A DNA stretch of 64,000 bases, taken from positions 186,001 to 250,000 of the forward strand of contig NZ_JAFVME010000010.1 of NCBI RefSeq assembly GCF_018492665.1, given 5' to 3'. This DNA is from Pedobacter sp. B4-66 (GTDB lineage Bacteria; Bacteroidota; Bacteroidia; Sphingobacteriales; Sphingobacteriaceae). The translations under genes were made by a program, and so were the position numbers. Positions 18,416 to 27,168 of the stretch are shown in pieces. Below the pieces are notes generated by a model. It ran no database searches. It was not told the origin of the DNA and saw only the letters and a program-made list of their open reading frames with translations. Every line of letters begins with the position of its first letter. Within the stretch, counting starts at the first letter, position 1.

Positions 18416-19438
18416 ATGGGTCTATTTAACTGGTTTACACAAGAGGTTGCTATCGATTTAGGTACAGCAAACACCTTGATTATACATAATGACAAAGTAG
18501 TAGTTGATGAACCTTCAATCGTTGCTTTTGACAGACAAACAAATAAAATTATAGCGATTGGTAGGCAGGCCATGCAAATGGAGGGTAAAACCCATGATAA
18601 TATCAGAACAGTAAGACCACTAAAAGATGGTGTTATTGCTGATTTCAATGCTGCTGAAGCCATGATCAAAGGCATGATCCGCATGTTAAATGGTGGTAAA
18701 GGCTGGATGTTCCCTTCGTTAAGAATGGTAATTTGTATCCCTTCTGGTATTACCGAGGTTGAAAAACGTGCGGTAAGAGATTCTGCAGAAATTGCAGGTG
18801 CCAAAGAAGTTTACCTGATCCATGAGCCTATGGCTGCTGCTGTCGGTATTGGTATCGACGTAGAGGAACCAATGGGTAACATGATCATTGACATAGGTGG
18901 TGGTACTACAGAGATTGCGGTAATCGCTTTATCTGGTATTGTATGCGACCAGTCTATACGCGTAGCGGGAGATAACTTTGACTCTGATATTGTTAACTAT
19001 ATCCGTCGCCAGCACAACATTATGATTGGTGATCGTACTGCTGAAAAAATTAAAATTGAAGTAGGTGCAGCTTTGCCTGAGTTGCAAGATCCACCTGCTG
19101 ATTTTGCTGTGCAAGGAAGAGATTTGATGACAGGTGTTCCTAAACAAATCACCGTTTCTTATACCGAGATTGCACACTGTTTAGATAAATCTATTTCGAA
19201 AATCGAAGAAGCTATTCTTAAAGCTTTAGAGATTACCCCACCAGAACTTTCTGCTGATATTTACCAAACTGGTATCTATTTAACAGGTGGTGGTGCATTA
19301 CTTCGTGGTTTAGATAAACGTGTAGCTGCTAAAACGAAATTGCCGGTTCACGTTGCAGAAGATCCTCTTCGTGCAGTTGTACGTGGTACAGGTATCGCCT
19401 TAAAAAACATTGGCGGTTTCAAATTTTTAATGCAATAA
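18416..19438 (+). CDS. mreB: Rod shape-determining protein MreB
   Basis: 340 residues of actin fold. Phosphate-1 motif VAIDLGTANTLIIH, phosphate-2 MIIDIGGGTTEIAV, and adenosine motif LTGGGALLRGLDKRV. MreB filaments on the inner face of the cytoplasmic membrane direct lateral cell-wall synthesis. It is first of the mreB-mreC-mreD-mrdA-rodA operon, whose genes are 43 nt apart or overlapping. The upstream gap has a TTTG (18333) and a TAGTTTTA box (18360) with a long spacer, so the promoter is uncertain. Confidence 0.98.
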   Translation: MGLFNWFTQEVAIDLGTANTLIIHNDKVVVDEPSIVAFDRQTNKIIAIGRQAMQMEGKTHDNIRTVRPLKDGVIADFNAAEAMIKGMIRMLNGGKGWMFPSLRMVICIPSGITEVEKRAVRDSAEIAGAKEVYLIHEPMAAAVGIGIDVEEPMGNMIIDIGGGTTEIAVIALSGIVCDQSIRVAGDNFDSDIVNYIRRQHNIMIGDRTAEKIKIEVGAALPELQDPPADFAVQGRDLMTGVPKQITVSYTEIAHCLDKSISKIEEAILKALEITPPELSADIYQTGIYLTGGGALLRGLDKRVAAKTKLPVHVAEDPLRAVVRGTGIALKNIGGFKFLMQ

Positions 19439-19481
19439 TTAAATGAAGATAAACTAAGGGCTTCCCTCTTATATTTAGAAT

Positions 19482-20321
19482 ATGCGTAACCTTTGGATTT
19501 TTATAAGCAGATATAACGCATTTTTCTTCTTCATCATATTCTTTACTATAGGAGTTGTTCTTACTGTAAGAAACAACTCCTATCAACGTAGCGTAACCAT
19601 CAACTCAACCAATAAAATTGTGGGTGATGTTTACAACAACCTTAATGTGTTTAAAAAATACATGAACCTGGGTTCTGTAAATGATAGCCTGGCAGTAGAG
19701 AATGCGAAACTGAAGACGGAGATACTTGCCCTTAAAAATATAGACACGGCTAAGGATGTCTTAGTAAAAGACACGGCCGGAGTACCTCAATACACTTACC
19801 TTTCGGCCAGAGTTATCAAAAACTCTATTACAAACCGAAATAATTTCATCACTATTAACCGTGGTAAAGCTGACGGTATTGAAACCAATATGCCGGTTAT
19901 TTCTCCAGGAAAAGGTGTTGTAGGTTTTGTACAGGATGTTTCAGACCATTTGGCAACTGTACGGTCTTTATTGCATAAAGACACTCACATCAGTGTAAGT
20001 CTTAAAAGGAACAATGCAGTTGGTTCATTGGTATGGGGAGATAGAAACTCTGATTACAGAAAGGCTTATATTAAGGAGATACCAAATCACTTTAAAATAA
20101 ACCTGAAAGATACTGTAGTTACATCAGGTTTCTCATTTTTCCCATCAGGTATTCCTGTTGGTACAGTTAGCAATACTGGTATTTCCACCGGAGATAACTT
20201 TATGACCATAGAAATCAATCTGTTTAATGATTTTAGCACCTTACAATACGTTTACATCATTAAAAATAAACTAGCAAAGGAACAAACAGAATTAGAAGCG
20301 AAATTACCCAATGAGCAGTAG
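19482..20321 (+). CDS. mreC: Rod shape-determining protein MreC
   Basis: 279 residues. One N-terminal membrane helix (about 10-30) is followed by a periplasmic coiled coil (about 55-85) and the double beta-barrel core (about 100-265; NFITINRGKADGIETNMPVI, GVVGFVQDVSDHLATVRSL). MreC links the MreB cytoskeleton to the elongation synthase PBP2-RodA. It overlaps mreD by 11 bp, pointing to translational coupling. Confidence 0.95.
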   Translation: MRNLWIFISRYNAFFFFIIFFTIGVVLTVRNNSYQRSVTINSTNKIVGDVYNNLNVFKKYMNLGSVNDSLAVENAKLKTEILALKNIDTAKDVLVKDTAGVPQYTYLSARVIKNSITNRNNFITINRGKADGIETNMPVISPGKGVVGFVQDVSDHLATVRSLLHKDTHISVSLKRNNAVGSLVWGDRNSDYRKAYIKEIPNHFKINLKDTVVTSGFSFFPSGIPVGTVSNTGISTGDNFMTIEINLFNDFSTLQYVYIIKNKLAKEQTELEAKLPNEQ

Positions 20322-20826
20322 ATTAGTATTAACAAACATAGTTAGGTGGTTCATACTACTTTTATTTCAAATCCTAATTCTTAGGAATTTGAGTTTCTAC
20401 AATATGGCAACTCCTTTTGTTTACATATTATTTTTGTTATTGCTCCCATTTGGGATTCCTAATCTGTTACTTTATATAATCGCTTTTGCTACCGGTTTAA
20501 CTCTTGATGCATTTTATGATACATTAGGAGTCCATACCGCAGCTTGTGTAACTTTAGTTTTTGTAAGAATCCTTTTTATCTCAGTAACTGTAAGTAGAGA
20601 CGGTTTTGATGAACCGGAACCTACTCTTGGGAATATGGGAATCAAATGGTTCCTCCTGTATGCCTTTTTATGCACATTTGCACATCATATTGTGCTGTTC
20701 TTTTTAGAAACATTTAGACTAACGGAATTTTCATACACCCTACTCAAGTGTCTTTTAAGTGGTGTTTTCACACTTTTTCTTGTTACCTTAATTGAGTTTA
20801 TATTTTATAACAGAAAGGTACGCTGA
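20311..20826 (+). CDS. mreD: Rod shape-determining protein MreD
   Basis: 171 residues with about five hydrophobic segments (LLLFQILILRNLSF, VYILFLLLLPFGIPNLLLYI and others), the usual size and topology of MreD. It is the inner-membrane partner of MreC. Annotation rests on topology and position: it overlaps mreC by 11 bp and its stop shares a base with the mrdA start (TGATG). Confidence 0.9.
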   Translation: MSSRLVLTNIVRWFILLLFQILILRNLSFYNMATPFVYILFLLLLPFGIPNLLLYIIAFATGLTLDAFYDTLGVHTAACVTLVFVRILFISVTVSRDGFDEPEPTLGNMGIKWFLLYAFLCTFAHHIVLFFLETFRLTEFSYTLLKCLLSGVFTLFLVTLIEFIFYNRKVR

Positions 20827-22814
20827 TGGATAATCTGTTTAACCGAAAATACATTGTACAGGGATTATTTATTGTTGTTTCACTAATATTACTTGGTACA
20901 CTTTTTTATATACAGGTATTTAGTGATAAATATTTCCTTTCTGCCGAGAGTAATGTATTACGTAAACTCTACACTTTCCCTGCTCGTGGGGTCATTTTAG
21001 ATAGACACGAAAAAATTCTTGTGCAAAATGAGCCTGTATACGATTTGATGGTTATTCCAAATGATGTAAAAGAATTTGACACCCTTGAACTTTGTAAGAT
21101 TATCGACATCGATACAGTAAAGTTTAGAAAGAACTTCAAGAAGGCTTTAAATCAATCCAGATATCAACCAAGCATATTTGAGAAACAACTTTCAGTAAGC
21201 ATTTACCAATCTTTATCTGAAAAACTATATCGTTTTCCAGGTTTCTTTGTACAAAGCAGAACAATAAGACAATATCCGGATAGTATAGCCAGTCACTTTT
21301 TAGGTTATATAAAAGAAGTAAGTCCAACTGACATTGAACGCTCTGAAGGCTATTACAGACCTGGAGATTACATTGGAAAATCAGGAGTTGAAAAATCTTA
21401 TGAAACCGCATTAAGGGGTGAAAGAGGTGTGGTTAACATGCTTTACGACGCACACAATGTGCCAAAAGGAAGTTATGCTGAGGGTAAATTTGATACTTCG
21501 GCAGTATCCGGAGAACAGCTGATATCTTCACTTGATATAAGAATTCAAAAATTAGGCGAAGAATTGCTAAAAAATAAAGTAGGCAGTATTGTAGCAATAG
21601 AACCTGCAACAGGTGAAGTACTCGCATTTGTGAGTAGTCCGGGTTATGACCCCAACTTAATGGTGGGTAGACAACAGGGAAATAACTACATGGACTTACT
21701 TAAAAGCCCAAACCGTGCACTTAATATCCGTCCTATTCAAGGTTATTACTCACCAGGGTCTTCCTTTAAACCATTAGATGCGCTAATTGGATTACAGGAA
21801 GGGGTTATTGATGAGAACACCACATTTAACTGCCCCGGCTATTTCAAGGTTGGAAATCACACAACTAAATGTGAACACGTTGACGGAGATATTGCACTAA
21901 GAAAAGGTCTGGCCAGATCATGCAATACTTACGCTTGTTATGTATTTCAGAAATTATTAACACAGAAAAAGTTTAATAGGAATCAAAAAGTAGCCTATGA
22001 TTACTGGCAAAAGAAAGTAAAACTATGGGGTCTTGGAGACACTCTTGGTATAGATTTGCCGGGAGAACGTAGAGGCAGACTATATGATGCGGCTTACTAT
22101 TCAAAGAAATACAGCAAGTACTGGGGCTATTCAACCGTTATTTCACTGGCTATTGGGCAAGGAGAGATGGATGCTACACCACTACAAATGGCAAATATTA
22201 TGGCTGCCATAGCTAATAAGGGTTATTATATAAAACCGCACCTGGTAAAATCTATTGGGAAAAACCATGTTATTAAAAAGGAGTTTGTAAAGAAAAACTA
22301 TGTTGGCGTTGATGCACGCCATTTTGGGCCGGTAATAGATGGGATGCAAGACGCTGTAAATGCACCATGGGGTACAGCTGTGGCTTCTAGAATTGATGGG
22401 ATTATTATGTGTGGTAAAACGGGTACGGTACAAAATCCACGTGGTAAAAACCACTCTGTGTTTATCGGATTTGCTCCTCGTGATAATCCAAAAATAGCCA
22501 TTGCAGTTATAGTAGAGAATGCAGGTTTTGGTGGTACATATGCTGCACCAATTGCAAGTTATATTACAGAAAAGTATCTTAAAGATAGTATAGCTCCTAA
22601 CAGAAGAGATAGAGTAGAGTGGATGAAGAGACAGATAATACTTCCTGCTCCTCCAAAACCGAAAGTAAAGCCTAAGGCTGCCATTTTAGATTCTGCTGGT
22701 AAAGCAGATTCTCTAAAAAAAAGCATCAATAGTGCTGAGCCTAAAAAAACGACAGATTTACCCAACATAAAAAATCCAACCCTAATAAAAAATGAGCACT
22801 CAGCAAAGCAATAG
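20826..22814 (+). CDS. mrdA: Penicillin-binding protein 2 (elongation transpeptidase)
   Basis: 662 residues. An N-terminal membrane helix (about 11-31) is followed by the pedestal/dimerisation region (about 50-220; PARGVILDRHEKILV) and the transpeptidase domain (about 235-590). The active-site motifs are SxxK (SPGSSFKPLD, about 310), SxN (SCNTYAC) and KTG (MCGKTGTVQNP). It cross-links peptidoglycan during cell elongation, paired with the RodA glycosyltransferase encoded next. The C-terminal tail after about 595 is Lys/Pro-rich and low complexity. It overlaps rodA by 23 bp. Confidence 0.97.
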   Translation: MDNLFNRKYIVQGLFIVVSLILLGTLFYIQVFSDKYFLSAESNVLRKLYTFPARGVILDRHEKILVQNEPVYDLMVIPNDVKEFDTLELCKIIDIDTVKFRKNFKKALNQSRYQPSIFEKQLSVSIYQSLSEKLYRFPGFFVQSRTIRQYPDSIASHFLGYIKEVSPTDIERSEGYYRPGDYIGKSGVEKSYETALRGERGVVNMLYDAHNVPKGSYAEGKFDTSAVSGEQLISSLDIRIQKLGEELLKNKVGSIVAIEPATGEVLAFVSSPGYDPNLMVGRQQGNNYMDLLKSPNRALNIRPIQGYYSPGSSFKPLDALIGLQEGVIDENTTFNCPGYFKVGNHTTKCEHVDGDIALRKGLARSCNTYACYVFQKLLTQKKFNRNQKVAYDYWQKKVKLWGLGDTLGIDLPGERRGRLYDAAYYSKKYSKYWGYSTVISLAIGQGEMDATPLQMANIMAAIANKGYYIKPHLVKSIGKNHVIKKEFVKKNYVGVDARHFGPVIDGMQDAVNAPWGTAVASRIDGIIMCGKTGTVQNPRGKNHSVFIGFAPRDNPKIAIAVIVENAGFGGTYAAPIASYITEKYLKDSIAPNRRDRVEWMKRQIILPAPPKPKVKPKAAILDSAGKADSLKKSINSAEPKKTTDLPNIKNPTLIKNEHSAKQ

Positions 22815-24066
22815 ATTTTTCTTTAATGTGGATTGGATTACTATTCTAATCTATATTGCTTTGTGTACAGTCGGCTACGTAAACATTTATGCTTCGGTAC
22901 CTTCACATAGCAGTGCAGATTCTTCTATGTTTAATTTTGGAAGCAATTATGGTAAACAGCTGATCTATGTTATTGCAGGTTTAGTTCTTGGCTTTTCAAT
23001 TTTGTTATTGGATGCCAAATTCTTTAGTGTCTTCTCTCCCATTGTTTATGGTGTTACGGTACTACTACTCATCATAGTTTTGATTGTCGGTCGAAATGTT
23101 GGAGGAAATCAGGCCTGGATATCTTTAGGGGGCGGCTTCAGGCTACAACCCTCCGAGTTTGCGAAGTTCGGAACAGCACTACTGCTGGCAAGGTATATTA
23201 GTAGCTTCAGTCCTAAGTTCAGAGATTTAAAATCAATAGCGTTTGCGGCCTTAATTATGGGGATTCCCCTCATTCTTATTATGTTACAGCCAGACGCCGG
23301 ATCAGCTTTAGTTTTCCTGGCGTTTATGTTTCCAATGTATAGAGAAGGGCTATCGGGTTATTTCTTATTGATCTTTTTAGGGATGATCGTTTTGTTTGTG
23401 GCAGATTTCCTTGTTCCACTACAAATATTAATCCCCATTATTCTTGCAATTGGAGGCATCTTTGTTTATCAAAACAAACGAAAACAGAAGGTAATGTTTT
23501 CCGCTATCATTGTAACAATAGTTGCCATTGCTTATTTGTTTGTTGTAAGGATAGCTTATGAAAAAGTTCTAAAACCTCACCAACGCACACGTATTGAGTT
23601 AATTTTGGGACTAAAAATTGACCCCAAAGGAGTTGGTTATAACGTTATACAATCTAAAATCGCGATTGGTTCAGGTCAGCTAACGGGCCGGGGCTTTTTG
23701 CAGGGTACACAAACAAAATACGGTTATGTACCGGCACAAAGTACAGATTTTATATTCTCAACAATTGGAGAGGAATGGGGCTTTGTAGGTTGCTTTGTAG
23801 TAATTGGCCTGTACTTATTTCTACTACTCCGTTTAATAAACCTTGCAGAACGACAGCGATCCACTTTCTCCAGAGTATATGGCTATTGCGTGGCCAGCAT
23901 TCTGTTCTTCCACGTATTTATAAATATCGGTATGGCAATAGGCATTGTGCCTGTAATTGGAATACCGCTACCTTTTATCAGTTATGGTGGATCTTCGCTT
24001 TGGAGTTTTACAATATTGCTGTTTATCTTCCTGAAGCTGGATTCAAATAGAATGGGCTTTATCTAA
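22792..24066 (+). CDS. rodA: Rod shape-determining protein RodA (SEDS glycosyltransferase)
   Basis: 424 residues with about ten membrane segments and SEDS-family blocks: GGNQAWISLGGGFRLQPSEF, QPDAGSALVF, and the C-terminal IPLPFISYGGSSLW. It polymerises lipid II during elongation together with PBP2. It is last in the shape operon and overlaps mrdA by 23 bp. The stop codon is only 3 bp from the end of a convergent gene, so there is no separate terminator between them. Confidence 0.97.
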   Translation: MSTQQSNRFFFNVDWITILIYIALCTVGYVNIYASVPSHSSADSSMFNFGSNYGKQLIYVIAGLVLGFSILLLDAKFFSVFSPIVYGVTVLLLIIVLIVGRNVGGNQAWISLGGGFRLQPSEFAKFGTALLLARYISSFSPKFRDLKSIAFAALIMGIPLILIMLQPDAGSALVFLAFMFPMYREGLSGYFLLIFLGMIVLFVADFLVPLQILIPIILAIGGIFVYQNKRKQKVMFSAIIVTIVAIAYLFVVRIAYEKVLKPHQRTRIELILGLKIDPKGVGYNVIQSKIAIGSGQLTGRGFLQGTQTKYGYVPAQSTDFIFSTIGEEWGFVGCFVVIGLYLFLLLRLINLAERQRSTFSRVYGYCVASILFFHVFINIGMAIGIVPVIGIPLPFISYGGSSLWSFTILLFIFLKLDSNRMGFI

Positions 24067-24069
24067 AGT

Positions 24070-25116
24070 CTACGAAAAACGCTGATTTAGCAATTCATAG
24101 AACTTATCAACAGTAGTCTGTTTTGCGTCCCAGTTATTTTTCTCTGCATAATTATTTTTCAAGAATGTGTCGGCCGTTTTAAGGTCCGGCATTTTATTGA
24201 TCAGATCTATTGCTTCGGAATAGGCCAGGTTATAACCATTAAACAAATCCTTAATGTATAGCAGTTTCTCATTAAGGGTTATTCCCTTTTTAAGATCAGT
24301 TATTGCAGGCTTATTACTTTCTAAATTCAGGTTAAGAGAGTTATTATTACTCTTACCGGCCAGAATATCGTTTATGGTTGGCTTAAGATTACTTACAGGC
24401 TCTTGTTGCACAGGCTCTGGAATACTTTCAACTACAATTATTTTAACAGGCTCAGGAGCCTTAAAAAGCGTAGGCTGCGGAACAGGTATTGGAGCCGGTT
24501 CAGGAGCTTTTACTTCTTCCTGAATTTGAACTATAGGTTCTTGCTTATAAACAATTGGCTCAGGGATCGGTTGAGGCTCAGGTATAGCTTGAGGAACATA
24601 AACAGGTTCAACTACTGGTTCTGGAGTTACTTGTGCTACAACTTGCTGCTCAGAAGCCTCAATCTGAGCTTTACGCTCCATTAATCTTTGTTTTTCGGCA
24701 ATAATGCGTTCTTCCTCTGCGCTTAATGGTCTGTCAAAAATACTATCAACAGACTTTTCCTCAAAATCAAACTTATCGCTTGATGAGGTATCATTCAAAA
24801 TAAATTCAAAAGACGGTCTACGGTAATCAACTTCTTCTACTTCTTCCTCAACAACTACAACATTTTGCGGAACCACAGGCTCAGCTATTTCTGAAACTGT
24901 TTCTAAAGTATGTTCAGGTAATTCCTTTACAGGTTTACTGTTATTTAGTTTTCTTACAATTTGAACATGATCCGACAAGAAATTGGCATTCGCCAGAAAC
25001 AACTCCAGCTCTAATTCATTAAGTTGTTCAGGATTTTGGGCTAAAAACTCGTACTGATCTTGAAGTTCGTTTAGTATTTGTCCGATTTTTTTGAAAATAT
25101 CACCTTGGTTCATCAT
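24070..25116 (-). CDS. Low-complexity Pro/Glu-rich cytoplasmic protein, function unknown
   Basis: 348 residues. The N-terminal 65 residues are helical (ILNELQDQYEFLAQNPEQLN). The centre (about 75-260) is rich in Pro, Glu, Val and Gln with many PEP/EPV steps (PEPVVEPVYVPQAIPEPQPI) and is probably disordered. The C-terminal 90 residues form another helical domain (LNEKLLYIKDLFNGYNLAYS). I find no signal peptide or membrane segment. Similar three-part proteins are found in Bacteroidota beside tdk, but I know of no assigned role. It is convergent with rodA and divergent from tdk. Confidence 0.7.
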   Translation of the reverse strand: MMNQGDIFKKIGQILNELQDQYEFLAQNPEQLNELELELFLANANFLSDHVQIVRKLNNSKPVKELPEHTLETVSEIAEPVVPQNVVVVEEEVEEVDYRRPSFEFILNDTSSSDKFDFEEKSVDSIFDRPLSAEEERIIAEKQRLMERKAQIEASEQQVVAQVTPEPVVEPVYVPQAIPEPQPIPEPIVYKQEPIVQIQEEVKAPEPAPIPVPQPTLFKAPEPVKIIVVESIPEPVQQEPVSNLKPTINDILAGKSNNNSLNLNLESNKPAITDLKKGITLNEKLLYIKDLFNGYNLAYSEAIDLINKMPDLKTADTFLKNNYAEKNNWDAKQTTVDKFYELLNQRFS

Positions 25117-25214
25117 AGTTTAATAACGGAAGAATTGACTTTTTATGTTGGTAACTTGCCATTCAAAAGTAATACAAAATTTCGATATTAGCAGGCTATA
25201 AGTACTACAATACG

Positions 25215-25805
25215 ATGTTATTCAGCGAACAAAATTACAGAAGAGGGGAGTTTTGCGGTAGCATAGAGGTAATTTGCGGCTCTATGTTTTCGGGTAAAAC
25301 GGAAGAATTACTAAGGAGATTAAGAAGAGCTCAAATTGCTAAGCTGAATGTAGAAATTTTTAAACCTAAAACAGATACCAGATATGATGAAAATGCTGTG
25401 GTATCTCATGATTTAAATTCAATTCAATCAACACCCGTCGAAACATCATCAGCAATTTTGCTTTTAGATGCCAACACTCAGGTAGTTGGTATTGATGAAG
25501 CTCAATTTTTTGATGAAAACCTTCCTGAAGTTTGCAACAAACTTGCTCAAAAAGGAATCAGAGTTATTGTGGCCGGTTTAGACATGGATTTTCAAGGCAA
25601 ACCTTTCGGGCCTATCCCTGCTTTGATGGCGATTGCCGAATTGGTAACTAAAGTAAATGCAGTTTGTGTACGTTGCGGTAGTCCGGCCATGTACTCTTTC
25701 CGCACGGTCGCCGGCGAATCAAAAATATTACTAGGTGAAAAAGACAGTTACGAGCCCCGTTGCAGGCGCTGTTATCATTTACCCGACAATGTAAGCTTAA
25801 ATTAA
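25215..25805 (+). CDS. tdk: Thymidine kinase
   Basis: 196 residues, type II TK length. P-loop GSMFSGKTEELLRRLRRA (about 21-38), Walker B/lid region VVGIDEAQFFDENL with the catalytic Glu of DEAQFF, and two zinc-binding Cys pairs (CVRCGSPAMYSFR, CRRCYHL). It phosphorylates thymidine in the pyrimidine salvage pathway. The start codon lies in a 98-bp gap divergent from the Pro/Glu-rich gene; no clean consensus promoter is present. Confidence 0.97.
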   Translation: MLFSEQNYRRGEFCGSIEVICGSMFSGKTEELLRRLRRAQIAKLNVEIFKPKTDTRYDENAVVSHDLNSIQSTPVETSSAILLLDANTQVVGIDEAQFFDENLPEVCNKLAQKGIRVIVAGLDMDFQGKPFGPIPALMAIAELVTKVNAVCVRCGSPAMYSFRTVAGESKILLGEKDSYEPRCRRCYHLPDNVSLN

Positions 25806-25827
25806 AACTAGTAGAATAAAGCCAAAG

Positions 25828-25947
25828 CTAGGCTAAAGGGCAATTTTTACATCGCTTCCCTCTAAGGTATTTCTCACAGCAGTCTTTTTTCTTTTTATCT
25901 TTTTTATCCTGCTTAGATTTTTTTTTGTCTTTGTTTTTCTTTGACAT
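25828..25947 (-). CDS. 39-residue Lys-rich protein with a Cys cluster
   Basis: A short ORF starting at the ATG at 25947. The first 21 residues are almost all Lys, Asp, Ser and Gln (SKKNKDKKKSKQDKKDKKKK), then DCCEKYLRGKRCKNCPLA, with four Cys in a CC-x8-C-x2-C pattern that could hold a metal. I recall similar short Lys-rich proteins ending in CCEKY..GKRCKxCP in other Bacteroidota, which supports a real gene, but no function is known. It lies convergent to tdk and downstream of ferritin. Confidence 0.6.
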   Translation of the reverse strand: MSKKNKDKKKSKQDKKDKKKKDCCEKYLRGKRCKNCPLA

Positions 25948-25964
25948 GGCCTATATATCTATAA

Positions 25965-26003
25965 CAAAAAAAGGCACATACTGTTTTACCAGTATGTACC
26001 TTT
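25965..26003 (-). terminator. Terminator after the ferritin gene
   Basis: Stem ACATACTG/CAGTATGT extended by AAAGG/CCTTT with one mismatch, and a minus-strand T-run. It lies 31 nt past the ferritin stop. Confidence 0.75.
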
Positions 26004-26033
26004 AATATACCAGGGTAAACTGGCTAAATTAGA

Positions 26034-26564
26034 TTAAGCTTCTCCTTCGTATTTGATCTGACCAACATGTTTGTCAATCTGCCATCTTCCGGTTCCTTCT
26101 TCTCCGATTACATCAAACAATTCAACAGCGCGACGAGCTTTATATTCTTCTTCTCTTTGTTCTCTAAAGAACCAGTTTAAGAACTCAAGAGTTATATAAT
26201 CCTGTTCTTTATGGCAACGAGCAGCTATGCTTTTAATAGACTGAGTTACATTAATTTCCTGATCCAAAGCTTCTTCAAAAACCTCACGGAAAGAATTATA
26301 TTCAATTTTGATATTTGTGACATCAGGAGAAATTGCTGTTCCACCCATATCTAAAACATATTTATAGAATTTAAGCTGATGCATTCTTTCTTCTTCTGCC
26401 TGCTTGAAAAAATAATCTGCAGAAAAATCGTATCCATTGCGACTACACCATGAGGCCATCGAAAGATAAATAGCTGATGAGTGGGCTTCTTTTTTAATTT
26501 GCTGGTTTATAAGTGTCTCTACATCTGATGAGAGTAAGCACTTTGCGCGAATGATATCTTTCAT
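26034..26564 (-). CDS. ftnA: Ferritin
   Basis: 176 residues, usual non-haem ferritin length. The ferroxidase ligands are visible in the helical bundle: Glu in INQQIKKEAHSSAIYLSMAS, the EEERMHQLKFYKY helix with Glu and His, and the second-half helix FLNWFFREQREEE. It stores iron in a 24-subunit cytosolic cage. A minus-strand TAnnTTTG box (26596-26603) lies 32 nt upstream, with no clear -33 element. Confidence 0.93.
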   Translation of the reverse strand: MKDIIRAKCLLSSDVETLINQQIKKEAHSSAIYLSMASWCSRNGYDFSADYFFKQAEEERMHQLKFYKYVLDMGGTAISPDVTNIKIEYNSFREVFEEALDQEINVTQSIKSIAARCHKEQDYITLEFLNWFFREQREEEYKARRAVELFDVIGEEGTGRWQIDKHVGQIKYEGEA

Positions 26565-26665
26565 AATTACTATCGTTTAATTGATATTGTAACATCAAAA
26601 TTAATGCAATAAATTAAGAAAAGATAATATTAGAGTAATATGGAAAGATTCTAATTCTAAGTTAA

Positions 26666-27037
26666 TCAGGCAACTATACGATGCAAACGATCAAATATGA
26701 TGTGATTAAGCTCTAACATTACGAACGTGCCCTGCAGGAGCTCTTTTAAAGCAATAATTTCTAAAATAGAAAGCACATAGCAATGATCACATGCGCAGAT
26801 AAAGATGATTTCAAGATCAGGGGCTTTAGTACTATTTAAAAGCAAGTCTTCAATATCGATGTGATAAACTGCTTTTTTAAGTTTAAGTAAGTTACGATAA
26901 TCGAAACGGGCAAGTTTACCGGCAAAATCTATATACCAGCAATTCTCACTGTCTGATTGATAAATGGCACCATTCTTAGTATTAAATACTTCTGTAAAAT
27001 TTATTGAAGGTAGTACAATTAAATCCTGCATGTTCAC
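26666..27037 (-). CDS. Conserved hypothetical protein upstream of ferritin
   Basis: 123 residues, no signal peptide. Features are a Cys/His-containing central segment (IIFICACDHCYVLSILEI) and an N-terminal block with aromatic residues (GAIYQSDSENCWYIDFAGKL). Two Cys and one His in CACDHC could bind a metal, which would fit the ferritin neighbour, but that is inference. It lies 101 bp upstream of ferritin on the same strand. Confidence 0.6.
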   Translation of the reverse strand: MNMQDLIVLPSINFTEVFNTKNGAIYQSDSENCWYIDFAGKLARFDYRNLLKLKKAVYHIDIEDLLLNSTKAPDLEIIFICACDHCYVLSILEIIALKELLQGTFVMLELNHIIFDRLHRIVA

Positions 27038-27106
27038 ATTAAACTCTTGATATTACAAAGGTTGTTATTATTTAGAATTAATCCAAATCGTTTAACGATT
27101 TATTTC

Positions 27107-27144
27107 AAAAAAAGGAGATAACTATAAAAAGTCATCTCCTTTTT
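27107..27144 (-). terminator. Terminator after the GH29 gene
   Basis: Stem AAAAAGGAGAT/ATCTCCTTTTT with a 14-nt loop, 25 nt past the fucosidase stop codon. Confidence 0.8.
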
Positions 27145-27168
27145 CAATCAGATTGAGAGCTAATTAGT

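Noticed and set aside
18406..18804. 132-residue minus-strand ORF over the start of mreB
   Set aside because: Complement of conserved mreB codons; mreB is certain here.
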